The position numbers were made by a program, and so were the translations under genes. Positions 53,513 to 61,984 of a stretch of DNA of 64,000 nucleotides are shown in pieces. Numbering within the stretch: the stretch's first letter is position 1; the number at the start of each line of letters is the position of its first letter. Where the stretch lies: contig JANPDL010000031.1 of NCBI GenBank assembly GCA_031431475.1, positions 62,001 to 126,000 on the forward strand. Reading direction: 5' to 3'. The stretch comes from JADCCX01 sp031431475. Its GTDB lineage: Bacteria > Pseudomonadota > Alphaproteobacteria > Rhizobiales > Beijerinckiaceae. Below the pieces are notes generated by a model, which was given only the letters and a program-made list of their open reading frames with translations, was not told the DNA's origin and ran no database searches.

Positions 53513-55038
53513 TGACGCGCTCCCTGGGCAACGTTTGCTGCCGGGTAAGGCCGACGCCAAAGATCGGGGCCTAACCTGTGCACAGATGCGCCAGTCGCAT
53601 CAACGGCCACGGTCACCGGCATGTCCTCGACCGTGAACTCGTGAATGGCCTCCATGCCAAGGTCGGTGAAGGCCAGGACCCGCGCCGACTTGATCGCCCT
53701 GGAGACGAGATAAGCCGCGCCGCCTACCGCGATCAGGTAAGCCGCCTTATGGCGCGCGATGGCGGTGATGGCCTCGGGCCCGCGCTCGGCCTTTCCGATC
53801 ATCACGGCAAGGCCCGTCCTATCCAGCATCAGGTCGGTGTAGCGGTCCATGCGTGTCGCCGTGGTGGGGCCTGCAGGTCCGACCGCCTCGTCACCGACGG
53901 CATCAACCGGGCCGACATAGTAGATGGCGCGATTGCTGAAATCGACGGGCAAGGGTTCGCCAGCGGCAATCATCTGCGCCAGGCGCGCGTGGGCGGCGTC
54001 TCTTCCCGTGAGCAGGCGGCCGCTGAGCAGCAGAGTCTCGCCAGCTTTCCAGCTCGCCACCTCTGATCGTGTCAGTTGGTCAAGGTCGACGCGCCGCGCT
54101 GCAGCGCCCGTGCCTTCCAGCACCACTTCCGGCCAGAGCCCAAAATCAGGCGGGCTGAGCCGGGCCGGGCCTGATCCGTCAAGTATGAAATGCGTGTGCC
54201 GGTCCGCCGCGCATTGCGGGATGAGGCCGACTGGCTTCGACGCGGCGTGCGTGGGGAAGGTCAGAATCTTGACGTCCAGCACCGTCGTCAATCCGCCCAG
54301 GCCCTGCGCACCGATGCCCAGCGCGTTGACTTTCTGGTAGAGTTCAATGCGCAATTCCTCGAGCTTGCTGATCGGTCCGCGCGCGAGCAACTCCGGCATA
54401 TCGATGGGGGTAAGCAACGATTGCTTGGCGAGGGCCAGCGCTTTCTCCGGCGAACCACCGACGCCGAGGCCCAGAAGGCCTGGCGGGCACCAGCCCGCAC
54501 CCATGGCCTCCACGGACTTCAGCACCCAGGCGACAATATCATCACTTGGGTCGAGGGCTGCGAATTTAGCCTTGTTCTCGGAGCCACCGCCCTTTGCCGC
54601 CACATGGACCTCGACCGTGTCTCCGGCGACCAGCTCCACATGCAGCATGGCGGGCGTGTTATCGCGCGTGTTTCGGCGCTCGAAGATCGGGTCGCCAACG
54701 ACCGACGCACGAAGCGGATTGGCTTCTCGTCCCCAGGCCAGCCGCACGGCCTCGTCGGCGATATCCTGCATGGAGCGCTGGGTCTTGATCCGCGCGCCCA
54801 TACCCACTTTCATGAAAATCTGCGCCGTGCCTGTGTCCTGACACATCGGCCGCTTGCCCAGCGCCGCCATGCGTGAATTGACCAGGATCTGCGCCATGGC
54901 GTTGCGGGCTGCGGGGCTTTCCTCGCGGGCATAGGCCGCAGCCAGGTTCCGGATGTAGTCTGCGGGATGATAATGCGAGATGTATTGCAGTGCGTCAGCA
55001 ATGCTCTCGATCAGGTCATCCTCGCGGATCACGGCCAT
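53509..55038 (-). CDS. Class I fumarate hydratase / mesaconase-like (fused alpha-beta)
   Basis: 509 residues from the ATG at 55038, preceded by GAGGGA and 8 bases after the dehydrogenase stop. Iron-sulphur cluster cysteines are present in MCQDTGTAQIF (C66), GAGWCPPGLLGLGVGG and LIPQCAADRHTHF. The beta half has GPAGPTTATRMD and GKAERG. Fused class I enzymes of this length hydrate fumarate to malate and many also hydrate mesaconate to citramalate. In a diacid operon a mesaconase or tartrate-dehydratase-like role is as likely as housekeeping fumarase. Its genes on both sides are translationally coupled or close. Confidence 0.9.
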   Translation of the reverse strand: MAVIREDDLIESIADALQYISHYHPADYIRNLAAAYAREESPAARNAMAQILVNSRMAALGKRPMCQDTGTAQIFMKVGMGARIKTQRSMQDIADEAVRLAWGREANPLRASVVGDPIFERRNTRDNTPAMLHVELVAGDTVEVHVAAKGGGSENKAKFAALDPSDDIVAWVLKSVEAMGAGWCPPGLLGLGVGGSPEKALALAKQSLLTPIDMPELLARGPISKLEELRIELYQKVNALGIGAQGLGGLTTVLDVKILTFPTHAASKPVGLIPQCAADRHTHFILDGSGPARLSPPDFGLWPEVVLEGTGAAARRVDLDQLTRSEVASWKAGETLLLSGRLLTGRDAAHARLAQMIAAGEPLPVDFSNRAIYYVGPVDAVGDEAVGPAGPTTATRMDRYTDLMLDRTGLAVMIGKAERGPEAITAIARHKAAYLIAVGGAAYLVSRAIKSARVLAFTDLGMEAIHEFTVEDMPVTVAVDATGASVHRLGPDLWRRPYPAANVAQGARQ

Positions 55039-55046
55039 GACGTCCC

Positions 55047-56174
55047 TCACATCACGATGACGTGGCGGATGACCTCGCCGCGGTCGAGCTTGTCGAAAGC
55101 CTCGTTGATCCCTTCCAGCGGTCCTGTGCCTGACAGCAGCTTGTTCACGGGCAGCTTTCCATTGAGATAAAGATCGATGTAGCGCGGGATATCGCGGCTC
55201 GGCACGCATGAGCCCATGTAGGCCCCTTTCACGGTCCTTTCCTCGGCGACGAGTTGCACGGCGGGGAAGGCGAATTGCGTTGTGCCAGGTGGAAGCCCTG
55301 CCGTGGCCGTTGTGCCACCACGCCTTGTGATAGCATAGGCAAGTTCGAAAGCCTTGCCGACGCCGGCCATCTCGACAGCGTGGTCGACGCCGCCATTTGT
55401 CGCCTCGCGGACAAGGCGGACCACGTCTGGGTCATTGGCGAGGAAAGTATCGGTCGCACCGAGGCCGCGGGCTGCTTCCAGTTTCGCTGGGTTCAGGTCG
55501 ATCGCGACAATGCGGCTTGCACCGGCGGCCACCGCGCCGAGCAGTGCCGCAAGTCCCACTCCGCCAAGTCCGATGACGGCGACCGATTGCCCCGGCCTGA
55601 CCGCGCAGGTGTTCAGAACAGTGCCGACACCGGTCATCACCGCGCAGCCGAAGAGAGCAGCCTCGATGAGCGGGATATCGTCGCGGATCTTCACGATGGA
55701 GCGGCGGGAGATGACGGAATACTCAGAAAATGCGCAGACGCCACAATGGTGGTTGATGATGCTTCCGTCATCGCAGGTGAAGCGCCGCGCGCCAGACAGC
55801 AGTGTCCCCGCGCCATTGGCCGCCGCACCCCGCTCGCACAATGCCGCTCGTCCTTCCGCGCAGAACGCACAGACACCGCAGACCGGCGAGAATGACATGA
55901 CGACATGATCACCCCGCTTGAGATCGTCCACGCCGGGGCCGAGTTCCTCCACGACACCGGATGCCTCATGACCAAGCGCGATCGGCAACGGGCGCGGCCG
56001 GTCGCCGTTGATGCCCGACAGGTCGGAATGGCAGACACCAGCCGCCACGATCCTGACCAGCACTTCGCCGGGGCCTGGAGGGGCAAGGTCGACCATTTCG
56101 ACCGAAAGAGGTCGCGACTGGGCATAAGGCCTGGGCAGGCCCATCTGGCGCAGGATTGTGGAGCGGATTTTCAT
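55047..56174 (-). CDS. Zinc-dependent alcohol dehydrogenase (AdhC-like)
   Basis: 375 residues. Catalytic zinc ligands: GVCHSDLSG and GHEASGVVEELG, plus a later Cys in GCAVMTGVGTVLNT. The four structural-zinc cysteines are in CGVCAFCAEGRAALC. The cofactor site GLGGVGLAAL with VAIDLNPAKLEAA has an acidic residue after the second beta strand, which favours NAD over NADP. It belongs to the class III-like aryl/acyl alcohol dehydrogenase branch. It would interconvert an alcohol and an aldehyde in the pathway, possibly an omega-hydroxylated acid. Its substrate cannot be read from sequence. Confidence 0.9.
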   Translation of the reverse strand: MKIRSTILRQMGLPRPYAQSRPLSVEMVDLAPPGPGEVLVRIVAAGVCHSDLSGINGDRPRPLPIALGHEASGVVEELGPGVDDLKRGDHVVMSFSPVCGVCAFCAEGRAALCERGAAANGAGTLLSGARRFTCDDGSIINHHCGVCAFSEYSVISRRSIVKIRDDIPLIEAALFGCAVMTGVGTVLNTCAVRPGQSVAVIGLGGVGLAALLGAVAAGASRIVAIDLNPAKLEAARGLGATDTFLANDPDVVRLVREATNGGVDHAVEMAGVGKAFELAYAITRRGGTTATAGLPPGTTQFAFPAVQLVAEERTVKGAYMGSCVPSRDIPRYIDLYLNGKLPVNKLLSGTGPLEGINEAFDKLDRGEVIRHVIVM

Positions 56175-56245
56175 GGGACGCTTTCTGGGAGGTGCGCGGC
56201 CCGGACGTTACGCCCGGACCGTTCGTTTCAAAAGTCTGGATCTGC

Positions 56246-57217
56246 TTACAGAACCATCTTCATGGGCTCAGCGTAATAGCGGAACCCATCGCCAGCCTTG
56301 GCAAGGTTGCCGAAGCCCGGCCACGGGAAATGGTAGGACATGACCGGGATCTGCTTGTCGGCCAGCATGGAGAGAAGTCGCACCCGGGTCTGTGCCGACT
56401 GTTTGGGGTCGCTGTCATAGGCGAACTCCATCAAAGGTCGCTCCAGCAAGAGCACCTGGTGGTGGGTGAGGTCACCCATGAAGCAGAACGACTTGCCGCC
56501 GGACGAGATCATGAAGACCGTATGGCCGACCGTATGACCCGGTGCTGCCATGGCCTGTACGCCTGGCAGGAACTCCTGCCCGTCCTTGAAGAATTTGATG
56601 CGATCCCGCACCGGCATCAGGTTCTTGCGCGCATGCTCGATGAATATCTTGAGTGGAGAGCCAAGCTTGGCTTCATCGGTCCAGAAATCAAAATCGGACT
56701 GCGCCAGCCAAACCTCGGCGTTCGGGAAGAGTGGCTTGTTGGCCTCATCCACCAGCCCACCAATATGGTCGATATGCGCGTGGCTGCAAACAACTGCGTC
56801 GATATCGCCGGGGCTGATACCGGCTTCCTTGAGGCTCTGGATCAGCCGACCGGTGGTTTGACCAAACGCCTTTGATGTACCCATGCCGGTGTCGAACAGG
56901 ATCAGCTTGTCGCCCATGTTCACCACGGGAATATTCTGTTCGAGCACGACATTTTTTGTGTCGAGGAAGCTGCGCGTCAGCATGCCGCGTATCTCATCTT
57001 TGCTCACACCGAGGAAAGACTCGCCGGGGTCCCCCAGAGGAAGCGGACCATCGGAAACCACCGTCACTTCTGCTGCTCCGAAGTCGAAACGGTAGAAATA
57101 GGGCGCTTGTGTCTTGGACATAGGCGCACGGGCCAGCCCGGTCGCGGGCAACATGGCTGCGCCGCTAAGAGCTCCCGCTCCAGCCAGCAGTGTTCGACGT
57201 GAGAGATTGCCTGACAT
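56246..57217 (-). CDS. Tat-exported metallo-beta-lactamase-fold hydrolase
   Basis: 323 residues from the ATG at 57217, with a perfect AGGAGGA site; the upstream start at 57253 lacks one. The leader LSRRTLLAGAGALSGAAML is a Tat signal. Metal ligands of the fold are intact: CSHAHIDHIGG (HxHxDH), GHTVGHT, MGDLTHHQ and a final SYHFPWPG. Such enzymes cleave esters, lactones or thioesters, usually with two zinc or manganese ions. As a periplasmic member of a diacid operon with a Liv-type importer, it may open a lactone or ester of the substrate before uptake. This is inference from Tat export and context. Confidence 0.88.
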   Translation of the reverse strand: MSGNLSRRTLLAGAGALSGAAMLPATGLARAPMSKTQAPYFYRFDFGAAEVTVVSDGPLPLGDPGESFLGVSKDEIRGMLTRSFLDTKNVVLEQNIPVVNMGDKLILFDTGMGTSKAFGQTTGRLIQSLKEAGISPGDIDAVVCSHAHIDHIGGLVDEANKPLFPNAEVWLAQSDFDFWTDEAKLGSPLKIFIEHARKNLMPVRDRIKFFKDGQEFLPGVQAMAAPGHTVGHTVFMISSGGKSFCFMGDLTHHQVLLLERPLMEFAYDSDPKQSAQTRVRLLSMLADKQIPVMSYHFPWPGFGNLAKAGDGFRYYAEPMKMVL

Positions 57218-57260
57218 GATCAGTCCTCCTGTGGTGGTGCCTTTCTGGCGCAATAGCCAG

Positions 57261-57941
57261 TCAGTGCCTGTCTGGAGGCTTGCGCCTCGACGTCTCGGAT
57301 AACTCGCCGCGCTCGATCGTAAGCGCGAAATCCGCGAATGACTGCAGAAGTTTCGGATTTGACTCCGTGATCAGCAGTGAAATCTCCTTGTCCTCGGCGC
57401 GCAACCGCTGCAGCGCCTCGGCGTAACGCTGCGCAAGAATTGGCGCGAGGCCCTGGAACGGCTCGTCGAGAATGACGAGCCGTGTGCCCAGCATTAGCGC
57501 GCGCCCCAGCGCCACCATCTTGCCCTGCCCGCCCGAAACCGAACCGGCAGGGCGCGCCGCGAGTTCCTTAAGCTCAGGCATCACCCAATAGGCCCGCTCC
57601 AGCCGTCGTATGGTTTCTTCGCGGGAGAGTTTTGCCACCCGCGCAGGCAGCAATACATTCTCCTCCACGGTAAAGGCCGAAAAAAGACGGCGATCCTCCG
57701 GTGCATAACCGATTCCGAGGCCGGGGCGCAGATGCGGGGCCAGCTTGCCAATATCCTCGCCATCAAGCTTCACCATGCCCGTTGCCAAGGTGAAGCCCAT
57801 GATGGTGCGCACTGTCGTGGTCTTGCCCGCGCCGTTATGGCCGATCAGCGCACAAGTCGCGCCGTGAGGCAGGCGGAAAGAGACCTTGCGCAGCACATGC
57901 ACACCGGCAATCGAGACATCGACATTGTCAAAGCTCAGCAT
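57261..57941 (-). CDS. ABC ATPase, LivF-like
   Basis: 226 residues, a normal LivF length. Walker A GHNGAGKTT, signature VSGGQGKMVALGRAL, Walker B LVILDEPFQGLAP and a terminal LLITESNPKLLQSFAD H-loop region in which the usual His is replaced by Glu-Ser (LITESN), a common LivF feature. It is the smaller of the two ATPases of a branched-chain-amino-acid type importer (HAAT family), which also serve aromatic acids, amides and dicarboxylates. It starts 3 bases after the LivG-like stop. Confidence 0.92.
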   Translation of the reverse strand: MLSFDNVDVSIAGVHVLRKVSFRLPHGATCALIGHNGAGKTTTVRTIMGFTLATGMVKLDGEDIGKLAPHLRPGLGIGYAPEDRRLFSAFTVEENVLLPARVAKLSREETIRRLERAYWVMPELKELAARPAGSVSGGQGKMVALGRALMLGTRLVILDEPFQGLAPILAQRYAEALQRLRAEDKEISLLITESNPKLLQSFADFALTIERGELSETSRRKPPDRH

Positions 57942-57944
57942 GGC

Positions 57945-58688
57945 TCAGATCCCGATCACTTGTGCGCGGACATCTGCGTCGTTGAGAATTTCCGCCGGTG
58001 TTCCAACCATCTGGATCTTTCCAGAAGACCAGACCGCGACGCGGGTGGCGTAACGCTCGACCATATCCATATCGTGCTCAACGAAAACGGAACTGACATT
58101 CTGTTTCGCCAGCGCTGTGGTCAGGATATCCATTACGCCCAGCTTCTCGGACGAGGCGACACCGGACGTCGGCTCATCCATGAGCAGCACCTTGGGCTTC
58201 AGCGCCAGCGCCAGCGCAATGTCAACGAGTTTGCGCTGGCCCTCCGGCAACTCGAAGGCCGTCCGCTCGGCAAAAGCACGCACGCCGACCAGATCAAGCA
58301 GATCTTCCATCTCCGCACGCTGTGGCAGGTCAAGCAGTGATTTCCAGCCCGAGAGCTGTCGTGTCTGGGCGGCGGAAGCGAGCATGATGTTCTCAATCAC
58401 GGTGCGATCGAGGAAAAGTTGCGGGATCTGGAAAGCCCGCGCTATGCCGAGCTTGGTGATGACCCGTGGCTGGAGAGCTGTAATGTCCTTCCCGAGAAAA
58501 CTCACCGTACCAGCCTGCGGTCGCAGATAGCCGGTCGCCATGTTGAGGAAGGTGGTCTTGCCCGCGCCGTTCGGGCCGATGATGGCAAGGTTTTCGCCCT
58601 CTAGCACATCAAGATCGATGCCGTCTGCAGCGATGACGCCACCAAAACGAATCTTGAGGCCTCGTGCCGAGATCAGGACGCGGCTCAT
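57945..58688 (-). CDS. ABC ATPase, LivG-like
   Basis: 247 residues from the ATG at 58688, which overlaps the LivM-like stop (ATGA). The frame is open further upstream but only as the shadow of the permease gene. Walker A GPNGAGKTT, LivG-type loop ITKLGIARAFQIPQLF, signature LPEGQRKLVDIALAL, Walker B VLLMDEPTSGVA and H-loop VFVEHDMDMVER are all present. It works as a heterodimer with the LivF-like protein. Confidence 0.93.
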   Translation of the reverse strand: MSRVLISARGLKIRFGGVIAADGIDLDVLEGENLAIIGPNGAGKTTFLNMATGYLRPQAGTVSFLGKDITALQPRVITKLGIARAFQIPQLFLDRTVIENIMLASAAQTRQLSGWKSLLDLPQRAEMEDLLDLVGVRAFAERTAFELPEGQRKLVDIALALALKPKVLLMDEPTSGVASSEKLGVMDILTTALAKQNVSSVFVEHDMDMVERYATRVAVWSSGKIQMVGTPAEILNDADVRAQVIGI

Positions 58689-59641
58689 GGCCTCGCCCCC
58701 TGATCCGATTTGCGCCTGAGCAGGCCAATCAGGCCACCCGGTGCATACATGATGATGACGATCAGCACGATGCCGAGGATGAGTTGCCAGGCATTGGCGA
58801 GCTTGGCGGCAGCAAAGAAGCGCACGAATTCGAACACCGCCGCGCCGGCGAAGGCACCGAACGCACTTGTTGTGCCGCCAAGGATGGCGATGAAAACAAA
58901 CTCGCCCGACTTGGTCCAGTAGGCGAATTCCGGCGTGGCTATCTGCTGGGTCACGGCCACCAGAACGCCACCCAGGCCGCCCAGGAAAGCCGAGACCACA
59001 TACCCGATCAGCAGAACCCGGCGCGCCGATACACCGAGATACTCGAGCCGGGTCTCGTTCGACTTGATGGCGCGCAGCATGTGGCCGAGTGGACTGTCCA
59101 GATAGCGTTGCACCCCATAGCTGGTGACCAGCACGAGGCCGAGCGTCAAATAGACCATCACGTACTGGAAGGTTTCCGGCGTGAAGGCGATACCTGCAAG
59201 TGTCGGTCGCGGGACCCGGATGCCATCGGCACCATTGGTGTAATGGAACATCTTCTCGAGCAGCGACCATAGCACCATCGAGAAGGCGAGGTTCAGCATG
59301 CCAAAGAATATCTCACGATAACGCACCATGAACAGACCAATGACCAGGCCGAAGAGCGTGGCGAGGGCGGGGCCGATCACGAGGAAAAGCAGAAGATCGC
59401 CAGGGCCAACATATTTGCCCCAGAAGGCGACTGCGTAGGCGCCGATGCCAAAGAACATGGCATGGCCAAACGAGACCTGGCCTGCCTGCAAGAGAATGAT
59501 GATGCCCAGCACCACGATGCCCTTGGCGAGGATCAAGGTAATCAGTGTTGACCAACTGGGCATCAGCACGGGTAAAATCATAGCCACGAGTACGGCAAGG
59601 CCGATGGCCACACGGGACAAAGACAGCTGCGTGTTCATCAA
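58685..59641 (-). CDS. ABC permease, LivM-like
   Basis: 318 residues with about ten membrane segments. Signatures of the LivM family: GQVSFGHAMFFGIGAYAVAF, GHMLRAIKSNETRLEYLGVS (the coupling loop) and a late GGTTSAFGAFAGAAVFEF. It overlaps the LivH-like gene by 4 bases and the LivG-like gene by 4 bases. Confidence 0.93.
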   Translation of the reverse strand: MMNTQLSLSRVAIGLAVLVAMILPVLMPSWSTLITLILAKGIVVLGIIILLQAGQVSFGHAMFFGIGAYAVAFWGKYVGPGDLLLFLVIGPALATLFGLVIGLFMVRYREIFFGMLNLAFSMVLWSLLEKMFHYTNGADGIRVPRPTLAGIAFTPETFQYVMVYLTLGLVLVTSYGVQRYLDSPLGHMLRAIKSNETRLEYLGVSARRVLLIGYVVSAFLGGLGGVLVAVTQQIATPEFAYWTKSGEFVFIAILGGTTSAFGAFAGAAVFEFVRFFAAAKLANAWQLILGIVLIVIIMYAPGGLIGLLRRKSDQGARP

Positions 59642-60537
59642 ATCTTCCTCACATGGCTCACGCCAAACAGCCCCAGGGGCCGCACGAGCAGGACGATGAC
59701 CATGATGAGGTAGGGCACCAGCACTTCAAACTCGGGCTGGATGTAGATGGCGAAAGCGCGCGCAAGGCCGATCATGAGCGCAGTCACCGCGGCACCCTCG
59801 ATCTGCCCGAGCCCGGCAGTGGCCGCCACGGCAAAGGACAACACAATCATGTCCGTACCCATGCCCGGAACCAGTGACGTCGTGGGCGAGGCGAGTGCAC
59901 CGCCAAGTGCCGCCAGCGACGCCCCGATCATGAAGGTGACAAGAAAAACCTTGCGCGCATCAATGCCGATGGCCGTGGCGGCCTCGCGGTCCTCGGTCAC
60001 GGCGAGGATGACCGCGCCCGACAAGGTGTGACGCAGGAAATAGCGCAGCGCGACCAGCGTGATTGCAGCCAGCAGCGGCAGCAGTAGAACCTGATAGGAG
60101 GTGTAGGTTACGCCCAGCACCGAGATGTTCGGGAGCAGACGCAGGGGCTCAGCTGCGAAGATCGGCTGCACGCCCCAGATCAGGCGCTGCAAATTGTCCA
60201 TAATCATGAATACCGCAAATGTGATGAGCAGTTGCAGCACATCCTCCCGTCCGTAAACCGGCCTCAGGAGGAAGCGCTCCATCAATCCGCCGATCACCAC
60301 GCCAACAACAACCGACGCAATCAGCAGTGCCGGAAACGTCAGCCACGGCGAGATCGGTGCGACCATGAGGCTGAGCGTAGCCGCCGCATATGCCCCGTAG
60401 GCATAGAGCGAGCCATGGGCCACATTGACGATGCGCAAAACGCCAAAGATCAGGCTGAGGCCGACCGACACCAAAAACACCAGCGCGGCATAGCTCAGTC
60501 CGTCAAGAACAGCGAGAACCGCGATTGTGGAATCCAT
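59638..60537 (-). CDS. ABC permease, LivH-like
   Basis: 299 residues with about eight membrane segments. Family motifs: DGLSYAALVFLVSVGLSLIF, RIVNVAHGSLYAYGAYAA, and the coupling segment AVTEDREAATAIGIDARKVF. It is the first permease gene after the substrate-binding protein, separated by an 84-base gap holding a strong hairpin. Confidence 0.93.
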   Translation of the reverse strand: MDSTIAVLAVLDGLSYAALVFLVSVGLSLIFGVLRIVNVAHGSLYAYGAYAAATLSLMVAPISPWLTFPALLIASVVVGVVIGGLMERFLLRPVYGREDVLQLLITFAVFMIMDNLQRLIWGVQPIFAAEPLRLLPNISVLGVTYTSYQVLLLPLLAAITLVALRYFLRHTLSGAVILAVTEDREAATAIGIDARKVFLVTFMIGASLAALGGALASPTTSLVPGMGTDMIVLSFAVAATAGLGQIEGAAVTALMIGLARAFAIYIQPEFEVLVPYLIMVIVLLVRPLGLFGVSHVRKI

Positions 60538-60570
60538 GTCCGAACCTGCCTACCGGGAAGACAATTGAAA

Positions 60571-60599
60571 CGGCAGTGGCCGATGAGAGGCCGCTGCCG
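60571..60599 (-). terminator. Intercistronic hairpin after the binding-protein gene
   Basis: CGGCAGTGGCC (60571-60581) and GGCCGCTGCCG (60589-60599) form an 11-pair stem with one wobble and a 7-base loop. On the minus strand it lies 22 bases after the stop of the binding-protein gene and is followed by TTTC only. It looks like a processing or partial attenuation site that lowers permease expression relative to the binding protein. Confidence 0.6.
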
Positions 60600-60621
60600 C
60601 CGCGTTTGCTCAGTGGTGCGA

Positions 60622-61929
60622 TCAGCCACCGTGCTTGAAAGTGGGGACACTCATCTTGATGAAATCAGGCCCGAGTGTCTTCAACCAATCGATCGATTTG
60701 ATGCCCGGTGGAGTGGTGATGGGCTTGGGATCAAAGATCATCATGTTATCGAGAACCTTGAAACCATAGGCCGGATCCGTCTTCGTCACGCCGACAAGCT
60801 GGGCTTCGAGACCCTGATTGTCTTCTGGCCGCATAGTCACAGGCCGACCCCAACCCTTGAACTCCAGGCCCGCCGCCGCGTCGATGACCTGCTCGCGGTT
60901 CGGCCACTTGCCGCCATTGGTCTTGATCGCCTTGTCATAGGAGCCTTGCAGCGCAGAGAAGGCCTGTTGCATGTGATACACAGGGTATATCGGCCAGCTT
61001 CCTGTCCGGGTCCTGAACGCCTCGTTGAAGGCTTTAAAAGCCGGATCGTTCTTCAATTCAGGATGCAGGAACCAATGGTCACCGCGCGCGCCGACAATCA
61101 GGCCATCGGGGAGTTCATTGCCCAGGCGCTGCAGGGAGGTTTCGCCGATCGCCAGAACAAATGTACTCTGGCGCAGCAACCCACGCTGGTTCGACTGGCG
61201 GACAAAGGTGTCGAGATCGCCGCCCCAGCTTGTCGTGAAGATCACGTCAGGGCGCAATGCCAGGAGGCGTGAAACCTCGGTGGAATAGTCTGGCGCACCG
61301 AACTTCGGGAACAATTCGGCCACAACCTTCACGTCAGGCTTCATCTGCTTCAGCGCGGTCAGGAAGATTTCCCAACTCTCGCGGCCCCAGGCATAATCCT
61401 GGTTCACGACCGCAATGGTGTTGAAGTCTGGCTTGGTCTTGAGCAGATAGACCAGAACGGCGAGCATCTCTGGAGTGGCATTGGCCTGCGAGCGAAAATT
61501 GTAGCGATATTTTTTCGCTTCCAAAATCGATGCCGCGCCGCAGTCCCACATGAAATTCATCATCTTGAGGTCTTCGGCCAGCGGCGCAAGCTGGAGGCAG
61601 CTGCCGGAGGAGATCGATGCGAAGGTGACGTCCACCTTCTCGTCCTGGACGAGACGCCGATAGTTCGACACCAGCGCCTCACCGCCAGCACCTTCATCCA
61701 TGAAATGCAGCGAGACCGGAACACCGCCGATCCCGCCTTTCTTGTTTAAGTCTTCCGCCATCATCTCCGCAGCAGCCTTGGCCGGTACTCCGAAGACAGA
61801 GGCCGGACCAGAGAGGAAGGTCGAGATACCGATCTTGATTTCTTTGGGCTTGTCCTGCGCATGCGTTGGCAGCGCTTGAAGCACCGTGGCCATCGCCATG
61901 GCTGCAACCAGTTTGAGTATCGACTTCAT
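60622..61929 (-). CDS. ABC substrate-binding protein, LivJ-like (family 6)
   Basis: 435 residues. The signal peptide (KSILKLVAAMAMATVLQALP, cut near THA) is followed by KIGISTFLSGPASVFGVPAK, the typical Leu/Ile/Val-binding-protein opening. It contains VSLHFMDEGAGGEALVSNYR and AVVNQDYAWGRESWEIFLTA further on. It is larger than LivJ (about 370 residues), similar to members that bind aromatic or amide compounds. The start has a strong GGGAGGGA site. It is flanked by hairpins on both sides and is probably made in excess of the permeases. Its ligand should be the operon substrate, perhaps a C5 diacid or an ester of one. Confidence 0.9.
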   Translation of the reverse strand: MKSILKLVAAMAMATVLQALPTHAQDKPKEIKIGISTFLSGPASVFGVPAKAAAEMMAEDLNKKGGIGGVPVSLHFMDEGAGGEALVSNYRRLVQDEKVDVTFASISSGSCLQLAPLAEDLKMMNFMWDCGAASILEAKKYRYNFRSQANATPEMLAVLVYLLKTKPDFNTIAVVNQDYAWGRESWEIFLTALKQMKPDVKVVAELFPKFGAPDYSTEVSRLLALRPDVIFTTSWGGDLDTFVRQSNQRGLLRQSTFVLAIGETSLQRLGNELPDGLIVGARGDHWFLHPELKNDPAFKAFNEAFRTRTGSWPIYPVYHMQQAFSALQGSYDKAIKTNGGKWPNREQVIDAAAGLEFKGWGRPVTMRPEDNQGLEAQLVGVTKTDPAYGFKVLDNMMIFDPKPITTPPGIKSIDWLKTLGPDFIKMSVPTFKHGG

Positions 61930-61960
61930 TGTTTCCGTCCCTCCCTTTTTTGTGAAATGG

Positions 61961-61984
61961 ACGGCGCACTTTTGTATGCGCCGT
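61961..61984 (-). terminator. Intercistronic hairpin before the binding-protein gene
   Basis: ACGGCGCA (61961-61968) and TGCGCCGT (61977-61984) form a perfect 8-pair GC-rich stem with an 8-base loop, directly at the stop of the CoA-transferase gene. No T run follows on the minus strand, so complete termination is unlikely; it is more probably a stabilising 5' structure for the binding-protein message. Confidence 0.55.

Noticed and set aside
58689..59270. Longer LivG-like protein starting near 59270
   Set aside because: The extra 194 codons are the out-of-frame shadow of the LivM-like gene, and the ATG at 58688 overlaps its stop in the usual ATGA manner.
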